A DNA stretch of 60,871 nucleotides from Mageeibacillus sp. UBA6976 (lineage in GTDB: Bacteria > Bacillota > Clostridia > Saccharofermentanales > Saccharofermentanaceae), in assembly GCA_002450155.1 (NCBI GenBank), contig DJYO01000019.1:1-60871 (forward strand), read 5' to 3'. The first letter of the stretch is position 1. The number at the start of each line of letters is the position of its first letter. Both the position numbers and the translations under genes were made by a program. Under the pieces are notes generated by a model that was given only the letters and a program-made list of their open reading frames with translations, was not told the origin of the DNA and did no database searches. This document shows positions 41,833-51,135 of the stretch, in pieces.

Positions 41833-42675
41833 ATGTCCGATACAATCTCAGAGATGCTTTTTGAGACAAAAGCTCTTAGAATGGCTCCCGCCGATACTCC
41901 GTTCTGGTATACATCCGGAATGTTAGGCCCATTCTATATAAACACCCATTTCCTTATTGAGAATGAGGCGGCAGCAGGGGAGGTCCTTAAGAGGATCGAG
42001 AAGGCTGTACTTGCTGATAAACTGACAGCTCCGGAAGAGATCTTCGACATGATGCTTGCCTACTATAACAAGAACGGCACATTCAAGAAGACTATCGACA
42101 TATTGACTGATATGGCAAGTAAGCTGGAATTCGACTACATATCAGGCGGTGAGCGAAGAGACTATTTCTTCTCTATGCTGCCGGCTTATCTTCTTGGCAA
42201 ACCTCATCTTACTATCTATAAGGATATGTCCTTTGTTTATAACGAAGACCTTACCAAGACCGGTTTTGTGCCTGAAGATCTTAAGGGCAAGAAGGCTCTT
42301 CATATAGCAGATCTTGTAACCGAAGCTTCAAGTTATGAGAGAGCCTGGATTCCCGTAATCAGAGGTCTGGGATCTGAGATAACGGATACTCTTGCCGTAG
42401 TAAACAGATGCCAGAACGGTGAAGAAGTCCTTAATAAACTGGGGGTTGCTCTCCACTGCGCTACTGCTATCAACAAGGATCTCTTTGATGAGGCAGAGAG
42501 CAACGGCACTATTACATCAGAGCAGAAGGAATTGGTATTCAAGTTCCTTAAGAGTCCCTCCGATTATATGAGTGAATTTATCAAGAACCATCCTTCATTC
42601 ATCGATGAGCAGATCGCCATGGGTGGTAAGAATGAAGAAAGAGCCAGACTAGCTATAGAGAAAGGATTCGTTTGA
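41833..42675 (+). CDS. Divergent PyrE-like phosphoribosyltransferase-fold protein
   Basis: A 280-residue protein at the position where pyrE is expected. ALRMAPADTPFWYTSGMLGPFYIN matches the OPRTase N-terminus, and DYISGGERRDYFFSMLPAYLLGKPHLTIYKD matches the segment that in PyrE reads like GV(P)xGGxPxAxxxAxxxGKPxxxxRKE. The PRPP motif is degenerate: residues 156-168 read ALHIADLVTEASS instead of a VVxDDVxTTGGS form, so only one acidic residue and no TG pair remain. An insert of ~40 residues (about 60-100) is present. It may be a rewired OPRTase, another PRTase or a noncatalytic partner. Strong AGGAGG site. No ordinary pyrE is in the window. Confidence 0.7.
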   Translation: MSDTISEMLFETKALRMAPADTPFWYTSGMLGPFYINTHFLIENEAAAGEVLKRIEKAVLADKLTAPEEIFDMMLAYYNKNGTFKKTIDILTDMASKLEFDYISGGERRDYFFSMLPAYLLGKPHLTIYKDMSFVYNEDLTKTGFVPEDLKGKKALHIADLVTEASSYERAWIPVIRGLGSEITDTLAVVNRCQNGEEVLNKLGVALHCATAINKDLFDEAESNGTITSEQKELVFKFLKSPSDYMSEFIKNHPSFIDEQIAMGGKNEERARLAIEKGFV

Positions 42676-42677
42676 TC

Positions 42678-44387
42678 ATGTCCAAAGACCCTTATGCCAA
42701 TCTTTATGAAGTAACCCAGATCACAAACTTAAGAGACGTTATAAAAAAGCGTGTCAACGAATTCCCCGAAAATCCGGTCTTCCTTGTAAAAGAGAAGAAG
42801 GGTGGGGAATACATCCCGATATCTACGGAGAAATACGATCACGATATCGATTCTCTCGGAACTTACTTCATGAATACAGTAAGCAAGGGGGCCAGGATCG
42901 CCATTTTCGCCGAAACAAGATATGAATGGTATGTATCCTATCTCGCAACCACCAACGGAACAGGCTGCGTAGTCCCTCTTGATAAGGAACTGCCTGTTGA
43001 TGATGTTGCAAACATGGTAGACCGTGCTGAGGTCGATATCCTGATATTCTCTAAGTCAAAGATCGACATAGTTAATAAGATCTATGGCGCAAAGAGCATT
43101 AAGCACTACATCTGTATGGATAAGACAGACGATGAGAGATTCTTATATTTCTATGATTGTCTGAAGATAGGTGAGGATAAGCTCAATCAGGGCGATAAGA
43201 TCTTTACCGAGGCTACCATCGACCCTGAAGAGATGACGATCTTGCTCTTTACATCAGGCACGACTGCTAAATCCAAAGCTGTTATGCTCTGCCAGAAGAA
43301 TATCTGCAAGAACCTTATGTCTATGTTCTCCATGCTCTACATAGACAGGAACGATGTCTGGCTCTCTGTCCTTCCGCTGCATCATACATATGAGTGTACC
43401 TGCGGCTTCCTTGGGCAGGTTTACAGAGGAACTACCGTAGGCATCTGTGAAGGTCTCAGGTATATCCAGCAGAATCTTCAGGAAGTTAAGCCAACCTGTA
43501 TACTTATGGTTCCTGTTATGCTAGAACTCTTCTATAAGAAGATAATGAAGCAGGTTAATTCCGATCCTAAGACTGCTGCCAAACTCCAGAAGGGTATTAA
43601 GCTCGCCAATGCTCTGCATCTTAATAACAAAATGCGCCGCAAGTTATTCAAGCAGATCCATGAGGTGTTCGGCGGCAGGATGAGACTTATTATCCTCGGC
43701 GGTGCTCCTGTTAATCCCGAGGTGCTTAAGTTCTTCCAGGATATCGGATTCCAGTGCGTTCAGGGCTACGGCTTAACAGAATGTGCTCCCATCCTTGCTC
43801 TTAACAGAGATAAGTTCTTTAAGAACGAAGCTGCAGGACTGCCGCTTCCCGGATGTGATGTTAAGATCCTGAATCCTGACGAGGATGGTATCGGCGAGTT
43901 TATCTCCAAGGGAGATAACAACTTTTTGGGATACTACAACGATCCTGAGAATACAGCCCTTGCATTAGACAGCGACGGCTACTATCACACAGGAGACCTT
44001 GGATACATTGATGAAGACGGTTTCTGCATAATTACAGGTCGTAAAAAGAATGTTATAATTGCCAAGAATGGCAAGAACGTATTCCCTGAAGAGATCGAAT
44101 ACCTGTTGTCACTTTCTCCTTATGTTGCTGAATCTGTCGTATCAGGCGTAACAGATGAGGCCAAGGATGATATTGTAATCCTCGCTACGATCTTCCCGGA
44201 TATCGAAGAGATCAAGGCTAAACTCGGTATAGAGACAGATCCTACCGAAGAGCAGATCATGGATATCCTTAAGGATGTGGTAGCTGCTACTAACGATAAG
44301 CTGGAGAATTACAAGAGAATAAAGAAGACAGTCCTTCGTATGACTGAATTCGAGAAGAATACTTCAAGGAAGATCAAGAGATTCTAA
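42678..44387 (+). CDS. AMP-forming acyl-CoA synthetase/ligase (FadD-like)
   Basis: A 569-residue ANL-superfamily enzyme. The P-loop is LLFTSGTTAKSKAVML, the A5 motif QGYGLTECAP, the hinge GRKKNVIIAKNGKNVFPEEIE, and a Lys-rich C-terminus (NTSRKIKRF) supplies the catalytic lysine. It is similar to long-chain fatty-acid CoA ligases of Clostridia; the substrate is not known. ATG 42678 is used because the upstream TTG overlaps the previous stop without a better site. Only two bases separate it from the PyrE-like gene, so it may be transcribed with the pyr operon. Confidence 0.88.
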   Translation: MSKDPYANLYEVTQITNLRDVIKKRVNEFPENPVFLVKEKKGGEYIPISTEKYDHDIDSLGTYFMNTVSKGARIAIFAETRYEWYVSYLATTNGTGCVVPLDKELPVDDVANMVDRAEVDILIFSKSKIDIVNKIYGAKSIKHYICMDKTDDERFLYFYDCLKIGEDKLNQGDKIFTEATIDPEEMTILLFTSGTTAKSKAVMLCQKNICKNLMSMFSMLYIDRNDVWLSVLPLHHTYECTCGFLGQVYRGTTVGICEGLRYIQQNLQEVKPTCILMVPVMLELFYKKIMKQVNSDPKTAAKLQKGIKLANALHLNNKMRRKLFKQIHEVFGGRMRLIILGGAPVNPEVLKFFQDIGFQCVQGYGLTECAPILALNRDKFFKNEAAGLPLPGCDVKILNPDEDGIGEFISKGDNNFLGYYNDPENTALALDSDGYYHTGDLGYIDEDGFCIITGRKKNVIIAKNGKNVFPEEIEYLLSLSPYVAESVVSGVTDEAKDDIVILATIFPDIEEIKAKLGIETDPTEEQIMDILKDVVAATNDKLENYKRIKKTVLRMTEFEKNTSRKIKRF

Positions 44388-44393
44388 TATAAG

Positions 44394-44426
44394 ACACCTC
44401 TTGATCCCCCTAATAGATCGAGGTGT
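44394..44426 (+). promoter_or_regulatory. Hairpin masking the tldD ribosome binding site
   Basis: ACACCTC-tt-GATC pairs with GATC-GAGGTGT, the only flaw being a 2-base bulge. The 3' arm contains the GAGGTG ribosome binding site of tldD (ATG 44430), so translation should depend on opening of this stem. There is no T tract, so it is not a terminator. Confidence 0.6.
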
Positions 44427-44429
44427 ACT

Positions 44430-45815
44430 ATGTTTAATGATTCAGATTGCGGCAGGATATTAGAGGCCGCTATGTCTACCACAGCAGATTTTGCTGAGGT
44501 ATTTCAGGAAGAGAGAGAATCCAGATCTGCAGCCCTTCTTAATGGAAGAGTTATAAGAGCAGGAACTTCATACGATTCCGGTACCGGCATCAGATTACTG
44601 GCCGGTACTAATTCTGTATACGTCTATTCAAGTGATAACGATATAGATGTGCTCATATCTCTTGCAAAAGAAGCAGCCAGCGCCATAAAGGGCGGCTCAA
44701 GCGCAGATATCAAAGCTCTTACAGAATTATGCCGCACAAGCATGACGAGCATTGCCATAGATCCCATGAGCATCTCCAAGAGCGATTATGTGGATTTCTT
44801 ACGTAAGGCATCTGACTATGCATTAGGATACGATCCCCTCATAACCCAGTTTGCAGGTTCCGTAGCAATAGGTAAGAGGTCTGCAAGAGTGATCAATACA
44901 AGAGGAGTCAATACCGAGGATACTACCCAGAGGATCAGATTATCTCTTGAAACTATCGCTACCAAGGATGGTGAGAAACAAAGCGGCAGAGTAGCTCCCG
45001 GCACCATGAAGGGCTATGAGTTCATTAATGAATATCCGGTAATAGATAAGACCCGTGAAGCCTGCGATACAGCTATCCGTATGGTTAATGCCGGATATGC
45101 TCCCTCTGGCAAGATGGCTGCCATATTAGGCAACGGTTTCGGCGGAGTTATATTCCACGAAGCCTGTGGACATGCTCTCGAGGCAACCGCAGTCGGCATT
45201 AAGAATTCCTATTTTACAGATATGCTGGGTCAGCAGATCGCATCACCTCTTGTAAGTGCGAGAGATAATGCCAGGATCGAGGGCGCCTGGGGTTCTTATG
45301 CTACAGACGACGAGGGTAATACTTCATCCGATCTGCTCCTTATCGAGAACGGCATCCTGAAGAACTATCTGGTAGACGAGGTCGGAGCTAGGAGGATGAA
45401 CTGCAAGCCTACAGGCTGTGCCAGAAGACACGACTATTCCTACGCTCCTACATCCAGAATGAGTAATACATATATCTGCAATGGTGAATCAGATCCCAAG
45501 GATATAATCGCCAATACCGAATATGGAATCTACTGCACTCAGATGGGCGGCGGATCTGTAGATACCTCTACAGGTGATTTCAATTTTGCAGTTAATGAAG
45601 CATTCATGGTAAGAGAAGGTAAGATAGCAGAACCTGTAAGGGGAGCAACTCTTATCGGTAAGGGGCAGGAGATCCTCAAGAACATCGATATGGTCGGTAA
45701 TGACCTTGATATCTCAGCCGGTATGTGCGGCTCGGTATCAGGCAATATACCTGTTACCGTAGGTCAGCCCACATTAAGAGTATCTTCGATACTTGTTGGT
45801 GGAAGAGAGGCGTAA
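44430..45815 (+). CDS. tldD: Metalloprotease TldD
   Basis: TldD and TldE/PmbA form a heterodimeric zinc protease that degrades unfolded peptides and matures some modified peptides. This 461-residue protein carries the zinc motif HEACGH (in GVIFHEACGHALEA), present in TldD and absent in TldE, and the C-terminal GGGSVDTSTGDF segment. The partner is encoded immediately downstream. No ribosomal-peptide precursor is seen nearby. Confidence 0.95.
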   Translation: MFNDSDCGRILEAAMSTTADFAEVFQEERESRSAALLNGRVIRAGTSYDSGTGIRLLAGTNSVYVYSSDNDIDVLISLAKEAASAIKGGSSADIKALTELCRTSMTSIAIDPMSISKSDYVDFLRKASDYALGYDPLITQFAGSVAIGKRSARVINTRGVNTEDTTQRIRLSLETIATKDGEKQSGRVAPGTMKGYEFINEYPVIDKTREACDTAIRMVNAGYAPSGKMAAILGNGFGGVIFHEACGHALEATAVGIKNSYFTDMLGQQIASPLVSARDNARIEGAWGSYATDDEGNTSSDLLLIENGILKNYLVDEVGARRMNCKPTGCARRHDYSYAPTSRMSNTYICNGESDPKDIIANTEYGIYCTQMGGGSVDTSTGDFNFAVNEAFMVREGKIAEPVRGATLIGKGQEILKNIDMVGNDLDISAGMCGSVSGNIPVTVGQPTLRVSSILVGGREA

Positions 45816-45816
45816 T

Positions 45817-47181
45817 ATGGATATAAAAACAGCAGAAGAATTTATGACAAAGCTCGTTAAAGCGGGCAAGGAATACGGGTTCGAGGAATGTGAAGCATCT
45901 TTCTGTGCAGGTTCATCCATTAGCATGGATATCCTTAACGGAGAGGTCTCAAATTACGAGAATTCAGCAACCAGCAGCCTGTCTTTCAGAGGTCTTAAGA
46001 ATGGGCAGATGGGTTATTGCTCAACCAATAAGCTGGATGATGATTCAATAGAATTCCTGCTCAAGAGCGCAATGGAGAACTGCGATGTATTAGATGACGA
46101 AGACCCCCAGTTTATCTATTGCGATGAGGAGAATAAGGATCTTTACTATTCTCAGATAACAGAAAGCTACAGCAAGAATACATATAAGAGCTTCTCAGAG
46201 CTGGGTCTCAGATTAGAGAAAGCTATCTTTGCTTTGGACAGCCGTATAGATGCAGTAGATTATCTCTCCATAAGCTGCGGCAGAGGTCCCTATCTCATGA
46301 TCAATTCTAAGGGGCTTCATTCCTACAGGGATTCTGACGGCATATCACTATTTGCTTCAGCAAGAGCAACAGACGATGAAGGAAGCGTTAAGAGCGGTGG
46401 CAACTATTGGACCGGCAAGGATATTGACGACTTTGACATGGACGCATTCCTGGCTAGATTCAAAGATAATCTTATAGGCAAGATGGGAGCAAGATCCTGC
46501 AAATCAGGAGCTTATAAGGCGGTCTTCAGGAATGAAGCTTTCCAGCAGTTTGTATCTGCTTTCTTTGGTAATTTCCTTGCAACAGCTATGCAGAGAGGTC
46601 TGTCACTCCTCCAGGGCCGTGAGGGCGAGGTTATCGCATCTGATAAGCTTACCATCGAAGAGATACCCATGTATGAGAAAGCTCTTACCAAGATACCCTT
46701 TGATGATGAAGGCGTATTGACCACTCAGAAGGCAATAATCGATAAGGGCGTATTTGCAACTGCATTATACGACTTAAGCTCTGCTTATAAAGCCGGTAAG
46801 AAGTCCACAGGTAACGGCTTCAGGTCAGGAAGCGCCATATCGGAGATGCCTACCAATCTTGTTGTAAAGCCTGGAGATAAGACTTTGGACGAACTCTGCA
46901 AGCAGGTAGGGGACGGCATAATGCTTACAGACTTATCCGGACTTCATGCCGGTGTAAACAGCATTAGCGGAGATTTCTCCCTGCTTTGTGAGGGATATCT
47001 GATCGAAGGAGGCAAGAAGGGAAGACCGGTTGAACAGATTACTGTTGCCGGCAATTTTTATGATATCATAAAAAACATCGAGGCCGTAGGTAATGATATA
47101 ATAAACATTCCGGCAGGGGAGGGAGAGTTCTTTACTCCGTCGGTACTTATATCGCAGATTGCGATCTCTGGTGAAGAATAA
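45817..47181 (+). CDS. pmbA: TldE/PmbA, partner of TldD
   Basis: A 454-residue U62-family protein lacking the HExxxH motif, as expected for the noncatalytic half of the TldD-TldE dimer. The family features include FRGLKNGQMGYCSTNK, CKSGAYKAVFRNEAF, the RSGSAISEMPTNLVV region and GDFSLLCEGYLIEGGKK. ATG 45817 has AGAGAGG upstream and follows tldD by one base. Confidence 0.93.
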   Translation: MDIKTAEEFMTKLVKAGKEYGFEECEASFCAGSSISMDILNGEVSNYENSATSSLSFRGLKNGQMGYCSTNKLDDDSIEFLLKSAMENCDVLDDEDPQFIYCDEENKDLYYSQITESYSKNTYKSFSELGLRLEKAIFALDSRIDAVDYLSISCGRGPYLMINSKGLHSYRDSDGISLFASARATDDEGSVKSGGNYWTGKDIDDFDMDAFLARFKDNLIGKMGARSCKSGAYKAVFRNEAFQQFVSAFFGNFLATAMQRGLSLLQGREGEVIASDKLTIEEIPMYEKALTKIPFDDEGVLTTQKAIIDKGVFATALYDLSSAYKAGKKSTGNGFRSGSAISEMPTNLVVKPGDKTLDELCKQVGDGIMLTDLSGLHAGVNSISGDFSLLCEGYLIEGGKKGRPVEQITVAGNFYDIIKNIEAVGNDIINIPAGEGEFFTPSVLISQIAISGEE

Positions 47182-47204
47182 TAAAAGAAAGAAGGTTCAA
47201 TAAA

Positions 47205-48485
47205 ATGAGCAATTCAATTGACACGACCGCATTACACGCAGGTTATGTACCCGGTAATGGAGACCCGAGACAGGTACCTATCTGGCAGAGCACTACTTGG
47301 AAATATGCTACTTCAGACGATATGGGCAAGCTGTTCGATCTTGAAGCTTCAGGCTATTTCTATACAAGGCTTCAGAATCCTACAAATGATTTTGTTGCAG
47401 CCAAGCTCTGTGCTATGGAAGGCGGTTTTGCCGGAATGCTCACATCTTCAGGACAGGCAGCCAATTTCTTCGCTATATTTAATATCTGCGAGGCCGGAGA
47501 CCACTTTATAGCATCTTCATCAATCTACGGTGGTACTTATAATCTCTTCGGTGTAACAATGAAGAAGATGGGTATCGAGTGCACATTCGTAGATCAGGAG
47601 CTCCCTCTGGAAGAACTCCAGAAGTTCATTAAGCCCAATACAAAGTGCGTATTCGGTGAGACTATTACAAATCCTACGGTAAATATCCTTGATATCGAGA
47701 AGTTTGCAAAGCTTGCTCACGACAACGGCATCCCGCTTATCGTTGATAATACTTTTGCAACGCCGGTAAACTGTCGTCCTATTGAGTTCGGCTGTGATAT
47801 CGTAACTCACTCAACAACTAAGTATATTGACGGTCACGCATCTTCTGTAGGCGGCGCCATCATTGACAGCGGCAACTTTGACTGGATGGCTAATAAGGAG
47901 AAGTTCCCGGGCCTTACAACACCGGACGAATCCTACCATGGTCTCACATATGCTACAAAGTTCGGCAAAGCAGCTTATATTACAAAGGCAACTGCTCAGC
48001 TCATGAGAGATTTCGGATGCATCCAGTCTCCTCAGAATGCTTACTATATCCAGCTTGGCCTTGAATCACTGCCTGTAAGAATGGCACGTCACTGCAGCAA
48101 TGCCCAGAAGGTAGCTGAGTTCTTAGCTTCTGACGATAGAATTGCCTGGGTCAACTATCCCGGACTTGAGACAGATAAGAATCATGCTCTTGCCCAGAAG
48201 TATTGTCCCAAGGGAACCTGCGGCGTACTTTGCTTCGGCGTAAAGGGCGGCAGGGAAGCCTCCATTAGATTTATGGACAGCTTAAAGCTTGCTACTATTG
48301 CAACACATGTAGCAGATTCCAAGACTCTCCTGCTGCATCCTGCATCACATACTCATAGACAGCTTACTGATGAGCAGCTCGCAGAAGCAGGAATTCCTGC
48401 TGACCTCATCCGTTTCAGCGTTGGTCTTGAAGATCCTGATGATATCATCAACGATATAAAGCAGGCATTGGATAAGATCGGCTAA
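47205..48485 (+). CDS. metY: O-acetylhomoserine sulfhydrylase (PLP-dependent, MetY type)
   Basis: Makes homocysteine from O-acetylhomoserine and sulfide. The 426-residue protein has the gamma-family features YTRLQNPTNDF, LTSSGQAANF, the aspartate region IVDNTFATP and the PLP lysine in THSTTKYIDGH, with the C-terminal RFSVGLEDPDDI. Length and SSVGGAI favour MetY over cystathionine enzymes. It follows pmbA by 23 bases with a GAAGG site. No SAM riboswitch precedes it. Confidence 0.92.
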   Translation: MSNSIDTTALHAGYVPGNGDPRQVPIWQSTTWKYATSDDMGKLFDLEASGYFYTRLQNPTNDFVAAKLCAMEGGFAGMLTSSGQAANFFAIFNICEAGDHFIASSSIYGGTYNLFGVTMKKMGIECTFVDQELPLEELQKFIKPNTKCVFGETITNPTVNILDIEKFAKLAHDNGIPLIVDNTFATPVNCRPIEFGCDIVTHSTTKYIDGHASSVGGAIIDSGNFDWMANKEKFPGLTTPDESYHGLTYATKFGKAAYITKATAQLMRDFGCIQSPQNAYYIQLGLESLPVRMARHCSNAQKVAEFLASDDRIAWVNYPGLETDKNHALAQKYCPKGTCGVLCFGVKGGREASIRFMDSLKLATIATHVADSKTLLLHPASHTHRQLTDEQLAEAGIPADLIRFSVGLEDPDDIINDIKQALDKIG

Positions 48486-48505
48486 AGAGTTATTTCTTTG
48501 AGACA

Positions 48506-48802
48506 GTGAACAAAAATAATCTTTCGATAAAAAGAGTATTGTTATCTGTACTCCTCTCATTTGAATTCTGCATCTTGCTTTATTCAGTGTTTTCATTCAG
48601 AGGGGTACAGGACCTGCTCTTTTTATTGTTGGTCTGTTCTGCTTCGTTTTTGCTGGGCGTACGTATGTATGAGTTTTATCAGACCAATGGTCCGACTCTT
48701 AATTACAAATTGTTGCTCATTACATTATTCTTAGCATTATTCGTAATAGCGCTTCCTAATGAAAAAGAACTCCATGGTTATCGTGGAGCTTTAACTGATT
48801 AA
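48506..48802 (+). CDS. Small hypothetical membrane protein
   Basis: A 98-residue frame with three hydrophobic stretches (about 10-30, 33-53 and 68-83) and a short polar tail. The GTG start at 48506 has no convincing ribosome binding site. Family not recognised. Membrane topology and a position right after metY suggest a real but unnoted gene; a spurious frame is possible. Confidence 0.45.
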   Translation: MNKNNLSIKRVLLSVLLSFEFCILLYSVFSFRGVQDLLFLLLVCSASFLLGVRMYEFYQTNGPTLNYKLLLITLFLALFVIALPNEKELHGYRGALTD

Positions 48803-48911
48803 TGAAATATCATCAGTGAAAACTAATTAAAATTTCTTTAACATTTGTATAACACTACCAAAACCTCTTTTGTTTATACTTTAAGTATCTTTTTAGGGAG
48901 GTGAAGGACGT

Positions 48912-50414
48912 ATGAACAGATCATTTAAGAAACTCCTTTCAACTGTTCTTTCTGCAGCTGTTGCTCTGTCATTAACAGGGTTCCTGTCCTTGGACAGTAA
49001 TGCTGCGAATGACTGCGGATACAGATTGTCAGGCATGGCACATGTTCAGGATCAGGGCGATACGCCGGGTAACTTTGATGCTTCAACAGGTATCCTGACA
49101 CTCGGAACAAGAGGCTTGAGCAGAAGAGTTGAAGCAATATCCGTCAAGATCGACAGCGCACCTGAAGGGCTTGAAGGCAGCATTCATTATTATGTTCATG
49201 TTCAAGACATCGGCTGGATGCCTGATTTTGATGATTATGCCTATTCAAGACCATTTAGAGATGGTGAAACAGCAGGTACATCAGGACAATCCAAGCGTCT
49301 GGAAGCAATTGTAATGTATTTGGCCGGTGATATAAGCGAAGAATACTATGTTGAGTATCAAGTCCACATTCAAGACTATGGTGATATGCAGGGTTTTGTA
49401 CGTGATGGAACTGTAGCAGGTACTACCGGAGAATCCAAGAGACTGGAAGAAGTTCAGATCCGATTAGTTAAGAAAGATGAATCAAAGGCTAATATGGCTG
49501 TTAATTACAGAGTTCACCGTCAGGACTATGGATGGGAAACTTCATATGCTAAGAATGGCGCTTCTTCCGGTACAACAGGTCAGAGCAAGAGGTTAGAAGG
49601 TATTGAGATCTTTCTGAGCGGAACTCAGTATGAAGGTGATATCTCATACAGAACTCACATTCAGGACTATGGCTGGGAAGATGATTGGTCTTATGACGGT
49701 CAGATGAGCGGAACCCAAGGTCAATCTAAACGATTAGAAGCAATTCAGATTGAATTATCCGGACCGATCGAAGATCATTATGACGTCTACTACCGTGTTC
49801 ATTCACAGAATTATGGGTGGCTTGGTTGGGCTAAGAATGGTGCTCCTGCAGGTACTGCGGGACAATCACTCAGACTTGAAGCAATTCAGATCGTGTTAGT
49901 TGCTAAGGGCGGATCAGCGCCAGGAAGCACATCCGGATCATTTAAGCATAATCCAATAGATCTGGATAAACTGGGAATCAAGGAATTAGTAGATACAGAT
50001 TTCTGTGGATTAGGATGGTATTATGCTCTTGATTATGGCAATGACAAAGAATATGGAAATGTTTATTCCGGTTCAGACTGTCTTGATCTATATGGTGAAA
50101 TAAATATAGAGGGCTGTTATCCATATACGCTCAAATTCTATTATAGTCCTGATTCAGATTTCTCAGCTGCTGAATTAGCATCGCCATTAGGAAGTGTCAC
50201 TTCCGGAGGAATGATGGACTGGTGCCTGATCTACAAGAACGGTCAGCCTAAGGTAGTAACGTGGACATCTCCTGAAGGAGAACATGATCCTGAGTATGAA
50301 GCTAGTGATTATGCTACCAGGGACAAAAAAGACATTCCAAGCGGATACTATAAGTGCATTATCTATTCCAATTCAGGAACAGCATTAATCGAAGCGACAT
50401 GCTATGTAATGTAG
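48912..50414 (+). CDS. Secreted protein with six ChW (clostridial hydrophobic W) repeats
   Basis: A 500-residue exported protein. A signal peptide (basic MNRSFKK, a hydrophobic stretch and a cut near SNAAN) is followed by six tandem ChW repeats of ~45 residues over about 35-335, each built as Y-VH-QDYGW ... GTxGQSKRLEAIQI-L. Repeats 1 and 3 lack the GW tryptophan. A Gly/Ser linker leads to a ~160-residue C-terminal domain with conserved-looking Cys and Trp that I do not recognise. ChW proteins are surface or secreted, associated with carbohydrate or protein binding. GGGAGGTGA precedes the ATG, and a near-palindrome ATACTTTAAGTAT sits about 30 bases upstream. Confidence 0.9.
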   Translation: MNRSFKKLLSTVLSAAVALSLTGFLSLDSNAANDCGYRLSGMAHVQDQGDTPGNFDASTGILTLGTRGLSRRVEAISVKIDSAPEGLEGSIHYYVHVQDIGWMPDFDDYAYSRPFRDGETAGTSGQSKRLEAIVMYLAGDISEEYYVEYQVHIQDYGDMQGFVRDGTVAGTTGESKRLEEVQIRLVKKDESKANMAVNYRVHRQDYGWETSYAKNGASSGTTGQSKRLEGIEIFLSGTQYEGDISYRTHIQDYGWEDDWSYDGQMSGTQGQSKRLEAIQIELSGPIEDHYDVYYRVHSQNYGWLGWAKNGAPAGTAGQSLRLEAIQIVLVAKGGSAPGSTSGSFKHNPIDLDKLGIKELVDTDFCGLGWYYALDYGNDKEYGNVYSGSDCLDLYGEINIEGCYPYTLKFYYSPDSDFSAAELASPLGSVTSGGMMDWCLIYKNGQPKVVTWTSPEGEHDPEYEASDYATRDKKDIPSGYYKCIIYSNSGTALIEATCYVM

Positions 50415-50443
50415 ATTAATAATCCATATTGAATAATTCTCAG

Positions 50444-50474
50444 AGCCGGTTTCATTCGAAGCCGGCTTTTTTAT
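50444..50474 (+). terminator. Intrinsic terminator of the ChW protein gene
   Basis: AGCCGG-TTTCATTCGAA-GCCGGCT with T6 after it; the loop itself can pair as TTC / GAA. Confidence 0.85.
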
Positions 50475-50583
50475 TTATATATGATCTCACGTATCTGCTA
50501 TTATCTGATAATCTCCTCTTCCCAATTCACCAAAATTGTAATTATACCGAATTAGCTATATCAGAAAAATAATAATATGGTGC

Positions 50584-51135
50584 CTAGATGTTATAACGAA
50601 CTTCTTTCTTTCCCATTACTTTAAGCTTAATGGTGAATATCAATCTTGCAATAAGGAGCACAACAAAAATACCGATGCAATCTATGATAACGTCTGCGAT
50701 CGATCCGTCACGTCCTGAGATAAACAATTGATGATACTCATCAAAGATCGCATTTAAAATGCAATACCATAATGTAATGGTGATGTTCATCTCGTTATCG
50801 GATCTTAATATCTTCATCGGACTCTCAGCATATGATGTCTTATCAGAGATCTTGTTTGTAGCATCCATTGCAAGATATGTAAATACAGTAAGCAAAGCAA
50901 ATTCACCGATATGACCAACGATCCTTAGCAGCTCATCGGAATAAAGATCCGTTCCAAGGACGTTATTTATAAGGAGCATAAGTCCAGTCGTAAAACTGCT
51001 GGATGCAGCTGCATCATCTGATGAAAGCTGAAAGATGAGCAGGACCATTGTAAGAGACAGGATCCAATAGACTATGGATATAATCACATAGCCGACAGAT
51101 ATATCTCTTTCCTTTTTTATAGTATTACCTGACAT
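50584..51135 (-). CDS. VanZ-family membrane protein
   Basis: A 183-residue protein with four hydrophobic helices and the VanZ signatures FQLSSDDAAASSS, the GHIGEFALL helix and DEYHQLFISGRDGSIADVIIDCIG. VanZ proteins can give low-level teicoplanin resistance; most chromosomal members have no defined role. The start shares TAATG with smpB, so it is the last gene of this operon. Confidence 0.88.
   Translation of the reverse strand: MSGNTIKKERDISVGYVIISIVYWILSLTMVLLIFQLSSDDAAASSSFTTGLMLLINNVLGTDLYSDELLRIVGHIGEFALLTVFTYLAMDATNKISDKTSYAESPMKILRSDNEMNITITLWYCILNAIFDEYHQLFISGRDGSIADVIIDCIGIFVVLLIARLIFTIKLKVMGKKEVRYNI

Noticed and set aside
47182..47204. SAM or other riboswitch before metY
   Set aside because: Only 23 bases separate it from pmbA, too short for any such leader.
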